Positions 6,405-14,613 of a DNA stretch of 64,000 nt are shown piece by piece. The notes beneath the pieces were generated by a model. It saw only the letters and a program-made list of their open reading frames with translations. It was not told where the DNA came from and made no database searches. Every line of letters starts with the position of its first letter. Within the stretch, counting starts at the first letter, position 1. This stretch comes from Flammeovirga pacifica (GTDB lineage: Bacteria > Bacteroidota > Bacteroidia > Cytophagales > Flammeovirgaceae). The stretch covers positions 2,655,285-2,719,284 of the forward strand of contig NZ_JRYR02000001.1 in assembly GCF_000807855.2 (NCBI RefSeq), written 5' to 3'. A program made the translations under genes and the position numbers.

Positions 6405-6641
6405 ATGGAAAAATTTAATCAAGAATTACAGCAATTCTATACTATTCTTAAAAAGTTTGAATTAGAGAAAGAAAAAGAATTAAAAGAAATTCAAATACAT
6501 TTTCTCTCCAATATAGATTCAATCGATTTAGGGGACCAGTTAGAAGCTGAAAAACCAATTAAAGATATTTTATGGCATTTAAGAGAAGTCAGTTATAAAA
6601 TACAATCTCTCCATAAATATTTACCAAGTGATGAAAACTAA
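6405..6641 (+). CDS. Small coiled-coil protein of the integrase operon
   Basis: A 78-residue hypothetical protein, almost wholly helical, rich in Lys, Glu and Leu (LKKFELEKEKELKEIQIHF). It lies 10 bp after the Xis-like gene and overlaps the next small gene by 11 bp, so it is part of the same operon. No domain recognised, no signal peptide or membrane helix. It could be an accessory DNA-binding or dimerisation protein; nothing in the sequence decides this. Confidence 0.6.
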   Translation: MEKFNQELQQFYTILKKFELEKEKELKEIQIHFLSNIDSIDLGDQLEAEKPIKDILWHLREVSYKIQSLHKYLPSDEN

Positions 6642-6777
6642 TAATGAATTATTACAGGAGATATTAACCGAGCTAAAACAAGCTGACTCAAAGCTTGATG
6701 AATTATCAAAAAAAGTAAATGAAGTGCATCGGTTAAGCAAAATTTTATTTGAATTAATGTCATTTAAAAACAAATAA
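6631..6777 (+). CDS. 48-residue coiled-coil protein overlapping its upstream neighbour
   Basis: ATG 6631 overlaps the end of the preceding gene by 11 bp and is preceded by CCAAGTG rather than a strong ribosome site, as is common in Bacteroidota. The product (MKTNNELLQEILTELKQADS...) is a single amphipathic helix with heptad-like spacing. The stop at 6775-6777 is 4 bp before the integrase ATG. The tight packing supports a real coupled gene; the function is unknown. Confidence 0.5.
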   Translation: MKTNNELLQEILTELKQADSKLDELSKKVNEVHRLSKILFELMSFKNK

Positions 6778-6781
6778 TACC

Positions 6782-7990
6782 ATGATAAACAATATAGAAT
6801 CAATTAATCTAAATGTATCATTTTACACAAGAAAACTAAGAAATTATGATAGAAAAGGACTTATATCAATAAATGCAAGAGTAACATTAAATAAAATTAG
6901 ATCAGGTTTTGCCACTGGTATTATAGTGCATAAAAATCATTGGAATACAAATAGATTCGTAAACTGTCCTAATGCTGACATATTAAATGAGTCACTTTTT
7001 CTATGGGAAAATAGAATAAGATCAGTAACAAATAGATTAATTCAAACTAATGAATTTGTAAGTGTTTATGATGTAGTTAATTATTCAAAAGATAATCTTA
7101 TCAATTTCACAATAGAAAAAATATTAAATGATTATTTCAATAATAGAAAAAATCTTTGGAATAAAGAAAGACAAAACGCAATTCAATGCATGCAAAGAAG
7201 GATTCTCAAAATGTTATCAAAAAGAAAAATTATTGATGCAAGAGAATTGACAGTTATAAAGTTGGAAGATTGTTATTTAGATCGTATTTCCAATGGTTCA
7301 ACCCATAGGGTAATCATGCAAGATATTTCTTATTTAAGAAGAGCTATAGATTATTTTGCAAATAAAAATAGATGTTATTATGTAAAGGTTGGTGAAATTA
7401 CTATTTCCAGGAAAGTAAAAGATCAAATACATTTTCTTTCTAATAGTCAGTTAAAGAAAATAGAGAATTTAAATCTTATAAGATTAAATAAAAGTAATAA
7501 TGAAATAACATTAGAAAAATTTTACAAGGCGCAAAAGTGGTTTTTATTTGCTTGTTATACTGGTATGCACTTTAATGAGATTAAAAAATTCAGTTCAAAA
7601 AAGCATGTAAAATATAAAAACGGTATTCAATACATTGAAATATTTAGAGATAAAACAAAAAATAAGACAAACAAACCTTGTATTATTCCATTAATACAAA
7701 AGGCTAAAGATTTACTAAATTATTTTGATGGAAATCATATCAATGATTTTTACAGTTCTACTAATATTAGATATTATACTTTAAAAATTGGAGAAGAATT
7801 AAACTTAGATTTTAAATTAACTCATAAAATAGGGAGAAAAACTTTTGGAACATTAATGTTACTAAGAGGAATGAGTGTTGAGAGTGTAAGTAAAATGTTA
7901 GGTCACTCGGAAATTAATACAACACAACGTTTTTATGCTACTGTATTAGAAGAAAGAATATTCAATGAATTTGAAAAATTAAGTATCTAA
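6782..7990 (+). CDS. int: Tyrosine-type site-specific integrase with variant catalytic residues
   Basis: A 402-residue tyrosine recombinase that would integrate and excise the element at the tRNA-Arg 3' end. N-terminal arm-binding domain about 1-110 (FYTRKLRNYDRKGLISINARV), core-binding SAM-like domain about 110-210, catalytic domain 220-400. C-terminal box II has R352, H375 (MLGHSEINTTQRFY) and the nucleophile Y385. The box I arginine position is His263 (YTGMHFNEIKK) and the first residue of HxxR is Lys349, preceded by His348. Bacteroidota integrases such as IntDOT are known to lack the first Arg, so the protein may still be active. It lies at the tRNA-proximal end of the element, as expected. 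Confidence 0.88.
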   Translation: MINNIESINLNVSFYTRKLRNYDRKGLISINARVTLNKIRSGFATGIIVHKNHWNTNRFVNCPNADILNESLFLWENRIRSVTNRLIQTNEFVSVYDVVNYSKDNLINFTIEKILNDYFNNRKNLWNKERQNAIQCMQRRILKMLSKRKIIDARELTVIKLEDCYLDRISNGSTHRVIMQDISYLRRAIDYFANKNRCYYVKVGEITISRKVKDQIHFLSNSQLKKIENLNLIRLNKSNNEITLEKFYKAQKWFLFACYTGMHFNEIKKFSSKKHVKYKNGIQYIEIFRDKTKNKTNKPCIIPLIQKAKDLLNYFDGNHINDFYSSTNIRYYTLKIGEELNLDFKLTHKIGRKTFGTLMLLRGMSVESVSKMLGHSEINTTQRFYATVLEERIFNEFEKLSI

Positions 7991-8000
7991 AAAAATAATC

Positions 8001-8831
8001 ATGAATAATATTAAAAATATACCTCACATTGTTCTAATTATAATTAGTATTTCATATTCTATGTATGTAGTTACTCATTATTTAAACAGTCAATTACCCT
8101 TTGTATTTGCTTGTATTGGTGCTGTAATACTTTCTATCCTATCACACTATTATATTTCAATAGGAGTAAAAGAAATGACCAATTTTAAGACCTTAACAAG
8201 TTCTTTTGTTATCGGTGGCGTTTTGGTTTCTTCAATCTTCTTTTGTGAGTTTAAAGGGGTTGAAATTGTTACCCATGAAACCATGGTAAATACTTCAAAG
8301 GTTGAAAGTATAAGTAATCAACTGGGAGTATTCAGGACTCAATTAGGAGAGGTTTCTTTAAAAAGAGATTGGAGAAGTATTGAGCAAAAAAGAACCATTG
8401 AAAAACAGATCAAAGATTTAGGTGTAGTTCTGCATGAGGAAAAAGAAAAAGTAAATCAAGCAACCTTAAAAGCTTCTGAAAGATCAAATGAATTTAGATT
8501 CTTTTCTATTGTATTGGTAGCACTTTCAATGCTTGCGAGTTCTTGTATTTCCAACGGTTTAGAAACTGTTAGCGAAACTGTTAGTAAAACGGTTAAACAA
8601 GCAAAACTAAACGAATTTGAAGCATTAGCGAAACCGTTAGATAAACCGTTTAACCTTTTAGACTCCACCGAAAGAATACGGTTAGCATCTGATTATATCA
8701 GAACAACAAATGAAGCTCCTCACAATGTATTAATGAAAAAATTTAAACTTTCTCCAAAACAAGTTAAAGAAGCTAAGATACTGGCAGGGTATACACTTAA
8801 AGAAGAAGGACAGAAAGTAATAGGTTTTTAA
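8001..8831 (+). CDS. Four-helix membrane protein with coiled coil and HTH-like tail
   Basis: A 276-residue protein of unknown function, the last gene before the attachment site, 10 bp after int. Membrane helices at about 8-28, 33-52, 68-86 and 169-187. Residues 95-165 between helices 3 and 4 form a long charged coiled coil. After helix 4 comes the repetitive ETVSETVSKTVKQA and a soluble C-terminus (205-276) whose last part (HNVLMKKFKLSPKQVKEAKILAG) looks like an HTH. A membrane-anchored sensor or effector, for example a superinfection or defence function, would suit cargo at this position, but there is no direct evidence. Confidence 0.6.
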   Translation: MNNIKNIPHIVLIIISISYSMYVVTHYLNSQLPFVFACIGAVILSILSHYYISIGVKEMTNFKTLTSSFVIGGVLVSSIFFCEFKGVEIVTHETMVNTSKVESISNQLGVFRTQLGEVSLKRDWRSIEQKRTIEKQIKDLGVVLHEEKEKVNQATLKASERSNEFRFFSIVLVALSMLASSCISNGLETVSETVSKTVKQAKLNEFEALAKPLDKPFNLLDSTERIRLASDYIRTTNEAPHNVLMKKFKLSPKQVKEAKILAGYTLKEEGQKVIGF

Positions 8832-8900
8832 TGTGGCATTATGAAACATATTAAAGAGTCAAAAATAAAAGCATACTAAATAAAGTACTAACAAAAACAC

Positions 8901-8936
8901 AAAACCCCTTTTTAAGTTAATTAAAAAGGGGTTTTT
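8901..8936. terminator. Bidirectional terminator between mobile element and tRNA-Arg
   Basis: Arms AAAACCCCTTTTTAA and TTAAAAAGGGGTTTT with a 5-nt loop, A-rich on one side and T-rich on the other, can stop transcription from both the element (rightward) and the tRNA (leftward). It directly abuts the tRNA 3' end. Confidence 0.8.
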
Positions 8937-8938
8937 AG

Positions 8939-9011
8939 TAGCCCCACCGGGAATCGAACCCAGATCTCAAGCGCCGGAAGCTTACGTACTAATCCGTTGT
9001 ACTATGGAGCC
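8939..9011 (-). tRNA. tRNA-Arg (anticodon CCG)
   Basis: On the minus strand a 73-nt cloverleaf folds: acceptor GGCTCCA / TGGGGCT (two wobble pairs), D stem GTAC/GTAC, anticodon stem TAAGC/GCTTG with loop TTCCGGC giving anticodon CCG, and T arm CTGGG-TTCGATT-CCCGG. Discriminator A; CCA is not encoded. The 3' end faces the mobile element, so this tRNA is the likely attachment site. Confidence 0.95.
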
Positions 9012-9225
9012 ATAATTTTAGATTTTGCGAATATACCATTTGTAGGACAATCTATCAACCTCAAAATTTTCTATTTACGAATAAAAACAAGTATTTTTAA
9101 ATTGTAAAACTTATTATTGTGCTTTTTAGGAAGGTCGATAAGCAATACTTCAACATGCTTAGCCTTCACTATTACTATAATAATTTCTTATTATACAATC
9201 ATTCTATTCGCTCGAAACTTAATTC

Positions 9226-10971
9226 ATGCGCTTCGTCATACAACGATACTCTTTTATACTATTATTTCTACTTTCTTCTTCTGCTGTTTTTGGACAATGG
9301 ATGAATGCTGAGGTAAACAAAGACGTCTACCTTAGGGACTATGCCGACCAAAATGGTCGTGTTATCATGTCTATGGAAAAAGGAAGGGGAGTATTGGCAC
9401 TTCCCATTGGAGATGAAGCCTATATTAGAATATGGGATTATTCTACTGGAAAAAGGGGGTATGCATATCGAAGCTTTATCAATTTACAAGATACCTTGAT
9501 GAAAGCCGACTTGAAGGAACTTTCTAATGCAGGAACGCTACCAAGAGGTGGAACTACTTTACATATCGAAAATGAACATCCGCAAAATATAAATGTAGAA
9601 ATTGATCAGATCCCTTATTATCTACAGCCTTATCAAGAAATAACTTTAAGAATAAAAAAAGGTAAACATGGTCTTTGGATTAGCCGTGATGGAGCCTACC
9701 CTTTTTGGGGAAATATTGAATTAGCAGATTCTGCTGAATACGTTTTTAAAATCGGTTCTGTAGATGAAACTCTAACCGCCGATTTATCACCAATTATTAC
9801 TACTCAGGATACCATCCGAATGGAATATCACCATGTGGATACGGTAGATGTGACACCTAAAGTGAAAATTGACACTGCAAAAATTGTAGAAAATAAGCAC
9901 CCTCAAGACTTAGAAAGAGCGAAATCTAAAGTTGGACTTCGTGGCTTCGTTCAGTTAAATGGTATTTTTGATTTTAATGGAATGTCAGATGTAGATCGAT
10001 TTATTCCTGTTGAAATTCCTGTGGGAGACATGAGGAATACTACTGATAGAGGGTTTTATTTGGGAGCAAGACAATCTAGAATTGGTTTTTCATCTCGAAT
10101 AAAAGCTAAAACGGGTTACCTTAATTTATATGTAGAAGGTGATTTTGCCGGTGGTAATACCAACGAAATGTTTTTTCGATTAAGACAAGCATATGCCGAT
10201 TATGGGTATTTTACTGTTGGACAAACATGGTCTACTTTTTCTGATTTAGAAGCCACTCCACTTACAGTGGATAGAGAAGGACCTAACAGTTCTGTTTTAA
10301 TACGGCAAGGTATGATCCGATTTGAAAAGAAAGTGGGCGAAAGTGATAATGAATTTGCTGTTGCTGTAGAAACACCAACTATTGGTTTTTCTGATTCTGT
10401 AGCCATCGATCAAAGACAGCCTGTTCCTGATGTTATATCGAGATATAAACTTAAAACAGAAGATGGACACGTTCAAATAGCAGGACTTTTTAGAGTACTT
10501 TCTTACAATAACACCTCTAATTCTATTACTCATACTGTGGGGTATGGAGTGAATATTAGTGGAAAGAAAAACTTAGGTAGTGATGACAATATTCTTTTCT
10601 ATCAAGGAATCTATGGAAAAGGCATCAGTCGTTATGTAAGAAGTTTTAGGAATCACAATTTTGATGCATTCGAAAGCCCTACTGGAGAAATATTTATCCC
10701 ACATACAGCCGGAGGCTATCTCTCAATAGAACATCATTGGTCTGAAAAAATATTTAGTAACATTACTTGCGGTATCACTTGGTTGCAAACTGCCGAGTGG
10801 CAAGCAGAAGACAGCTACCAATCAAGTTATTATGGTTCTTTTAATAGTTATTGGTTTGCTTTTGATAGAATGCAACTTGGGTTGGGCTACATCTATGGTG
10901 TCAGAAGAAACAAGAATAATGAAAGTGGTTACGCTTCTCGATTACAAATGTATATCAGATATGATATTTAG
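9226..10971 (+). CDS. Outer-membrane beta-barrel protein with N-terminal SH3-like domain (copy 1)
   Basis: A 581-residue exported protein. Signal peptide about 1-23 (FILLFLLSSSAVFGQ). Residues 25-90 resemble a bacterial SH3 domain (VYLRDYADQNGRVIMSM ... YSTGKRGYAYRSFI). Residues 110-210 are a beta-rich middle region. From about 235 a DcaP-like porin barrel is suggested: GLRGFVQLNGIFDFNG, ARQSRIGFSSRIKA, FRLRQAYADYGYFTVGQTWSTF, and a terminal strand ending in MYIRYDI. Such barrels pass negatively charged small molecules. A paralogue follows and a two-component pair lies after that. The start is the ATG directly before the signal peptide. The substrate is unknown. Confidence 0.75.
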   Translation: MRFVIQRYSFILLFLLSSSAVFGQWMNAEVNKDVYLRDYADQNGRVIMSMEKGRGVLALPIGDEAYIRIWDYSTGKRGYAYRSFINLQDTLMKADLKELSNAGTLPRGGTTLHIENEHPQNINVEIDQIPYYLQPYQEITLRIKKGKHGLWISRDGAYPFWGNIELADSAEYVFKIGSVDETLTADLSPIITTQDTIRMEYHHVDTVDVTPKVKIDTAKIVENKHPQDLERAKSKVGLRGFVQLNGIFDFNGMSDVDRFIPVEIPVGDMRNTTDRGFYLGARQSRIGFSSRIKAKTGYLNLYVEGDFAGGNTNEMFFRLRQAYADYGYFTVGQTWSTFSDLEATPLTVDREGPNSSVLIRQGMIRFEKKVGESDNEFAVAVETPTIGFSDSVAIDQRQPVPDVISRYKLKTEDGHVQIAGLFRVLSYNNTSNSITHTVGYGVNISGKKNLGSDDNILFYQGIYGKGISRYVRSFRNHNFDAFESPTGEIFIPHTAGGYLSIEHHWSEKIFSNITCGITWLQTAEWQAEDSYQSSYYGSFNSYWFAFDRMQLGLGYIYGVRRNKNNESGYASRLQMYIRYDI

Positions 10972-11021
10972 AATAAGTAAATGCTAAAGAAAATTAGGGA
11001 AATCTAAGACAGAGTAAGGGA

Positions 11022-12896
11022 TTGAAGTTAGAAAACTCACATAATAAATCAATAATAAATTATCTAGTCAATAGTACTAAGAATTTTGGCTCGCTTCTAC
11101 TCAAAGAAGGGACTAAACTTCTACTTCCTAATTCCTATCTGCTAACGCTTACTTCTTTCAATAAATGTTTGATTCTCCTTTTCTTTTCCCTCTTTCTATC
11201 CAACTTTGCCTCTGCACAATGGATGCGGACAGATGTTGATAGAGTGACTTATTTAAGAAGTGGAGGAAATTACAATAGTCCTATTCTCATGAGAATTGAA
11301 CCTGGTAGAGACATTCTTACTTTACCGTTGGATTCTACGTCTCAGTATGTGAGAGCTTGGGATTACCTTTCGGGTAAACGAGGGTATATCGCAAGAAAGG
11401 ATATTCAAATTGTGGATATACTTGTAAAAGGTATTCTGAAAGCAGACACTACAGATCATAATTCTTCTCGAGAAGAAGCCATACTTAGGGTAGAAAACGA
11501 GGCTGCTTTGCCGTTAATAGTAGAAATCGATAATCATGCATATGATTTAAGAGCCTATGAATCTATCAAATTAAATCTAAAACCAGGTAATCATGGCTTT
11601 TGGTCTACAACAGACGGTGCTTTCCCTTTTTGGGGTGAATTAAGACTTCCCGCACATTCTGAAAACATATTACAAATAGATATACAAGACAGTGTTATCA
11701 TTGCACAAATAGAACCTGTAGTACATCAAAGAGATACAGTAGTTTTAGAGCAACATCATAACGAAGTTGTTAGTTTTAAAGAAATTGTAAAAGTCGATAC
11801 GACAAAAATTGTAGAGCAATACCATCCACAAGATATTGCACAAGCTTCTACTCTAGTGGGTATTCGTGGCTATGTAAAGATGAATGCGTTGGTTGATTTT
11901 AATGGGTTAACCGCTACAGGAGGATTTGCTCCTTACAATATCACGGTGGGTGAAGGTAATAATCAAGTCGGCTATCATATGGATGCGAGGCAATCAAGAA
12001 TTGCTTGGTCTTCTAGAATTGAAACCGATGAAGGGTTTATCCGATTTTATGTAGAAAGTGATTTTGCCGGAGGTGGAACGGGAATCAATAATTTCCGATT
12101 AAGACATGCCTACGTGAGTTATGGTTATCTTACCGTAGGACAAACTTGGACCACTTTTAACGATTTAGCCACCACTCCACTTACAGTAGATAACGAAGGT
12201 CCTAGTAGTGGTTCTTCTACCCGACAAGGACTTATTCGATATGAAAAGAAAATAGCCAATACAGAAAATGAATTTGGTTTTAGTATTGAAACCCCTACCA
12301 AAGCATTTACTGATTCTATAGCCATAGACCGTCGTCAGTTTATACCTGATTTTGCTGGTAGGTATAAATGGGTAAAAAACAATTTACAACTTCAAGCGGC
12401 TAGTTTACTTCGATTTATTTCTAGTTATGATGTCACAGAAACTGTCGTCACAGATGTAGGTTATGGCGTTATGTTAAGCGGTTTATTCGATATAAATATT
12501 GATGATACCAGAAACCATATCTATGTTCAAGCAATTGGAGGAAAAGGAATAACTAGATATATATCTGCTTTTTCAAGGTATCAATTAGATGCTGTTCCTA
12601 ACCCTGAAGGCGACTTGTATATTCCTTATACTGTTGGTGGGTACATCGCTTTAGAGCACTATTTAAAAAAGAACCTTTTTATCAACTTTGTGAGTGGTTT
12701 TTCTTGGATTGACAATGCTGAATTTCAACCTGGAGATACCTTCGAAAGAAGCTACTATACAAGTTTAAATCTCTTTTGGTTTCCTTTTGATAGAATGAGA
12801 ATCGGTTCTAGTATTGTACATGGAGAGCGTTTCAATAAAGATCAACAAAGAGGAAGTGCCCAACGTTTACAAATGTATATTAGATATGATATCTAA
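11022..12896 (+). CDS. Outer-membrane beta-barrel protein with N-terminal SH3-like domain (copy 2)
   Basis: A paralogue of the preceding protein with the same plan: signal peptide, SH3-like segment (VTYLRSGGNYNSPILMRI ... LSGKRGYIARKDI), middle domain, and DcaP-like barrel with GIRGYVKMNALVDFNG, RLRHAYVSYGYLTVGQTWTTF and the same MYIRYDI end. The start is uncertain. The frame opens at TTG 11022, but the first ~50 residues precede the hydrophobic signal core and read through repeat-like DNA (11100-11155) similar to an intergenic repeat near 60880. A likelier start is TTG 11168, right at the signal core, giving about 575 residues like copy 1. The DNA has diverged, so the duplication is old. Confidence 0.72.
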   Translation: MKLENSHNKSIINYLVNSTKNFGSLLLKEGTKLLLPNSYLLTLTSFNKCLILLFFSLFLSNFASAQWMRTDVDRVTYLRSGGNYNSPILMRIEPGRDILTLPLDSTSQYVRAWDYLSGKRGYIARKDIQIVDILVKGILKADTTDHNSSREEAILRVENEAALPLIVEIDNHAYDLRAYESIKLNLKPGNHGFWSTTDGAFPFWGELRLPAHSENILQIDIQDSVIIAQIEPVVHQRDTVVLEQHHNEVVSFKEIVKVDTTKIVEQYHPQDIAQASTLVGIRGYVKMNALVDFNGLTATGGFAPYNITVGEGNNQVGYHMDARQSRIAWSSRIETDEGFIRFYVESDFAGGGTGINNFRLRHAYVSYGYLTVGQTWTTFNDLATTPLTVDNEGPSSGSSTRQGLIRYEKKIANTENEFGFSIETPTKAFTDSIAIDRRQFIPDFAGRYKWVKNNLQLQAASLLRFISSYDVTETVVTDVGYGVMLSGLFDINIDDTRNHIYVQAIGGKGITRYISAFSRYQLDAVPNPEGDLYIPYTVGGYIALEHYLKKNLFINFVSGFSWIDNAEFQPGDTFERSYYTSLNLFWFPFDRMRIGSSIVHGERFNKDQQRGSAQRLQMYIRYDI

Positions 12897-12938
12897 TCTT
12901 TTGTGTATTAAATTAGAGGCAAATATCCATATGACTGT

Positions 12939-14612
12939 ATGATTAGAGTTCGCACGGCATTCACCTTACTATTTAGTGTTATCATTATCGCACTAATTAT
13001 CACTACTTCTGTTTTTCTAAAATTACTTGATAATAGAAAAAGCTTTGGTAGGATGCAGTTTATTAAATATTCCAAATTACAAATTAGCCAACAGATTGAA
13101 GAGAGAAACAATAAACTTTCTTTTCTCTACAGCCAATACCTTATCCACCGAGATTCTTCATGGATTCATCAATATAAAATAGTACAAAAAACTCCATATA
13201 TTTCTTCTGTCGATTATCATAAATATGCCATAAAAGATACTGTATTTAATTGGATGCCTGAGGAAAAGGAATTACTTCACCAAGCTCAAATACATACTCA
13301 AAACATGAGAAAAATTGAAGCGAAATGGATGAACAAACCACTCCCTCAATTATCTTCAGATTCTTTAAAAACAATTAATAAGGGCTATATTGTACATAAA
13401 AAAAAGCTCTATGCTACTTTAAAATCTTTTGATCAATTTGTCGAAATTAATTCTATTGAAAAGTGGAATATTAGCTTAAAAGAAGGATTATTTTATTTCT
13501 ACCTTTCTTTAGGTCTATTATTATCGGTGCTTCTTTTCTCTATTCTCTCATTTATCTTGATACTGAGAAGGGTAAGAAAACAAGAAAAATTAGACCTAGA
13601 ATTAGAAAAAAGTGATGAGCGTTTTCAATTAGCTATAAAAGGTACAAAATCCATCATTTGGGATTTCAATGCTCACAATAAAACATTGAAGTGGTTACCC
13701 AAAGGAAAATCATTTTTAAAGTTTCCTTTTGATACGATTGGTAATGATATTGAGTTCATTAAGAAACAAATCCATAAAGATGATTTACAGTTACTCGAGG
13801 AAGTAATACAACAACAAAAGGAAACAAGAGGGCACATTGCTTTTGATGCCCGTTTCTATGATAAAGAAGGAGAATTAAGATGGCTAAGATGTCAAGGTTT
13901 ACCTGTATTTGATCCTACTTCTACTTTACTAAAACGAATTGTTGGAACATTTACTGATATCACTGATCGATTAAAACAAGATGAAAAAGTAGTCAATGCT
14001 GTATTGGAAACAGAAGACAAAGAAAGAAGTCGAATTGCAAGAGATATTCATGATAGTTTACAACAAACTATGGGAACTGCACTTCTTCATTTCGAAAAAG
14101 TGAGACTTCATTTACCCTCTTTAGAACCCACCATTGATAATCACTTTCAACAAGGGTATTCCTTACTTAAAAAATCCATTCAAGAAAGCCGATCATTAGC
14201 TCATAACCTAATGCCTAAAGTAGTAGAAGAAAACGGTGTAGTCCCTGCCATTCAATCTTTAGTTACTGCTTTACAAGGATCGACATCTACCAAAATAGCT
14301 TTTTTTGAAAACCTCGGAGAGGATAGATTAAAGTTGAGTACAGAAATAAGTTTATATCGTATTGTTCAAGAAAGTATTAATAATATGATCAAACATGCTA
14401 AAGCAGAAAAATGTACTATTCAATTATTAAAATATCCCGATATGATTGTCTTAACTATCGAAGATGATGGCATTGGATTTGAGACTTCTGTTACCGAGAA
14501 TTCTTTTGGATTAAATAGTCTAAAAACACGAGCATCTGCCATAGGTGCTTACCTACAAGTATCATCAACAGTAAATAAAGGGACTGAAATTTTCTTAGAA
14601 TTAGGTTTATAA
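12939..14612 (+). CDS. Membrane PAS-containing histidine kinase (NarL/DegS type)
   Basis: A 557-residue sensor kinase. Membrane helices at about 6-28 and 185-210 bracket a ~155-residue periplasmic sensor region. A PAS/PAC domain follows (about 225-345; IIWDFNAHNKTLKWLP ... RIVGTFTDITDR), then a HisKA_3 dimerisation domain with phospho-acceptor His371 in RIARDIHDSLQQ and a HATPase domain (SLYRIVQESINNMIKHAKA, IEDDGIGFE, GLNSLKTRA). It phosphorylates the response regulator encoded 1 bp downstream. Its position after the two barrel genes (42-bp gap) and before a lipoprotein and sulfatase suggests it senses a compound handled by these proteins. Confidence 0.9.
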   Translation: MIRVRTAFTLLFSVIIIALIITTSVFLKLLDNRKSFGRMQFIKYSKLQISQQIEERNNKLSFLYSQYLIHRDSSWIHQYKIVQKTPYISSVDYHKYAIKDTVFNWMPEEKELLHQAQIHTQNMRKIEAKWMNKPLPQLSSDSLKTINKGYIVHKKKLYATLKSFDQFVEINSIEKWNISLKEGLFYFYLSLGLLLSVLLFSILSFILILRRVRKQEKLDLELEKSDERFQLAIKGTKSIIWDFNAHNKTLKWLPKGKSFLKFPFDTIGNDIEFIKKQIHKDDLQLLEEVIQQQKETRGHIAFDARFYDKEGELRWLRCQGLPVFDPTSTLLKRIVGTFTDITDRLKQDEKVVNAVLETEDKERSRIARDIHDSLQQTMGTALLHFEKVRLHLPSLEPTIDNHFQQGYSLLKKSIQESRSLAHNLMPKVVEENGVVPAIQSLVTALQGSTSTKIAFFENLGEDRLKLSTEISLYRIVQESINNMIKHAKAEKCTIQLLKYPDMIVLTIEDDGIGFETSVTENSFGLNSLKTRASAIGAYLQVSSTVNKGTEIFLELGL

Positions 14613-14613
14613 T

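Larger units (their letters stand above)
1197..8938 (+). mobile_element. Candidate integrative phage-satellite (PICI-like) element ending at tRNA-Arg
   Basis: All genes run rightwards and end at the 3' end of a tRNA-Arg(CCG) gene, the classic integration site of tyrosine-recombinase elements. The block contains a TerS-like protein, a toxin-antitoxin pair, an 11-bp iteron array, a Rep-like protein, an excisionase-type HTH protein, an integrase and unknown small proteins. It has no structural, portal, large-terminase, relaxase or conjugation genes in the visible part. That set matches the plan known for PICIs. The left boundary is not seen: no copy of the tRNA 3' end was found inside the window, so the other att site is probably left of base 1 beyond the IS66. 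A degraded prophage or plasmid-derived element is the alternative. Confidence 0.55.

Noticed and set aside
9117-9311. Short Phe/Tyr/Ser-rich frames before the first barrel gene
   Set aside because: They are shadows in other frames over AT-rich leader and signal-peptide DNA, with no start context or family.
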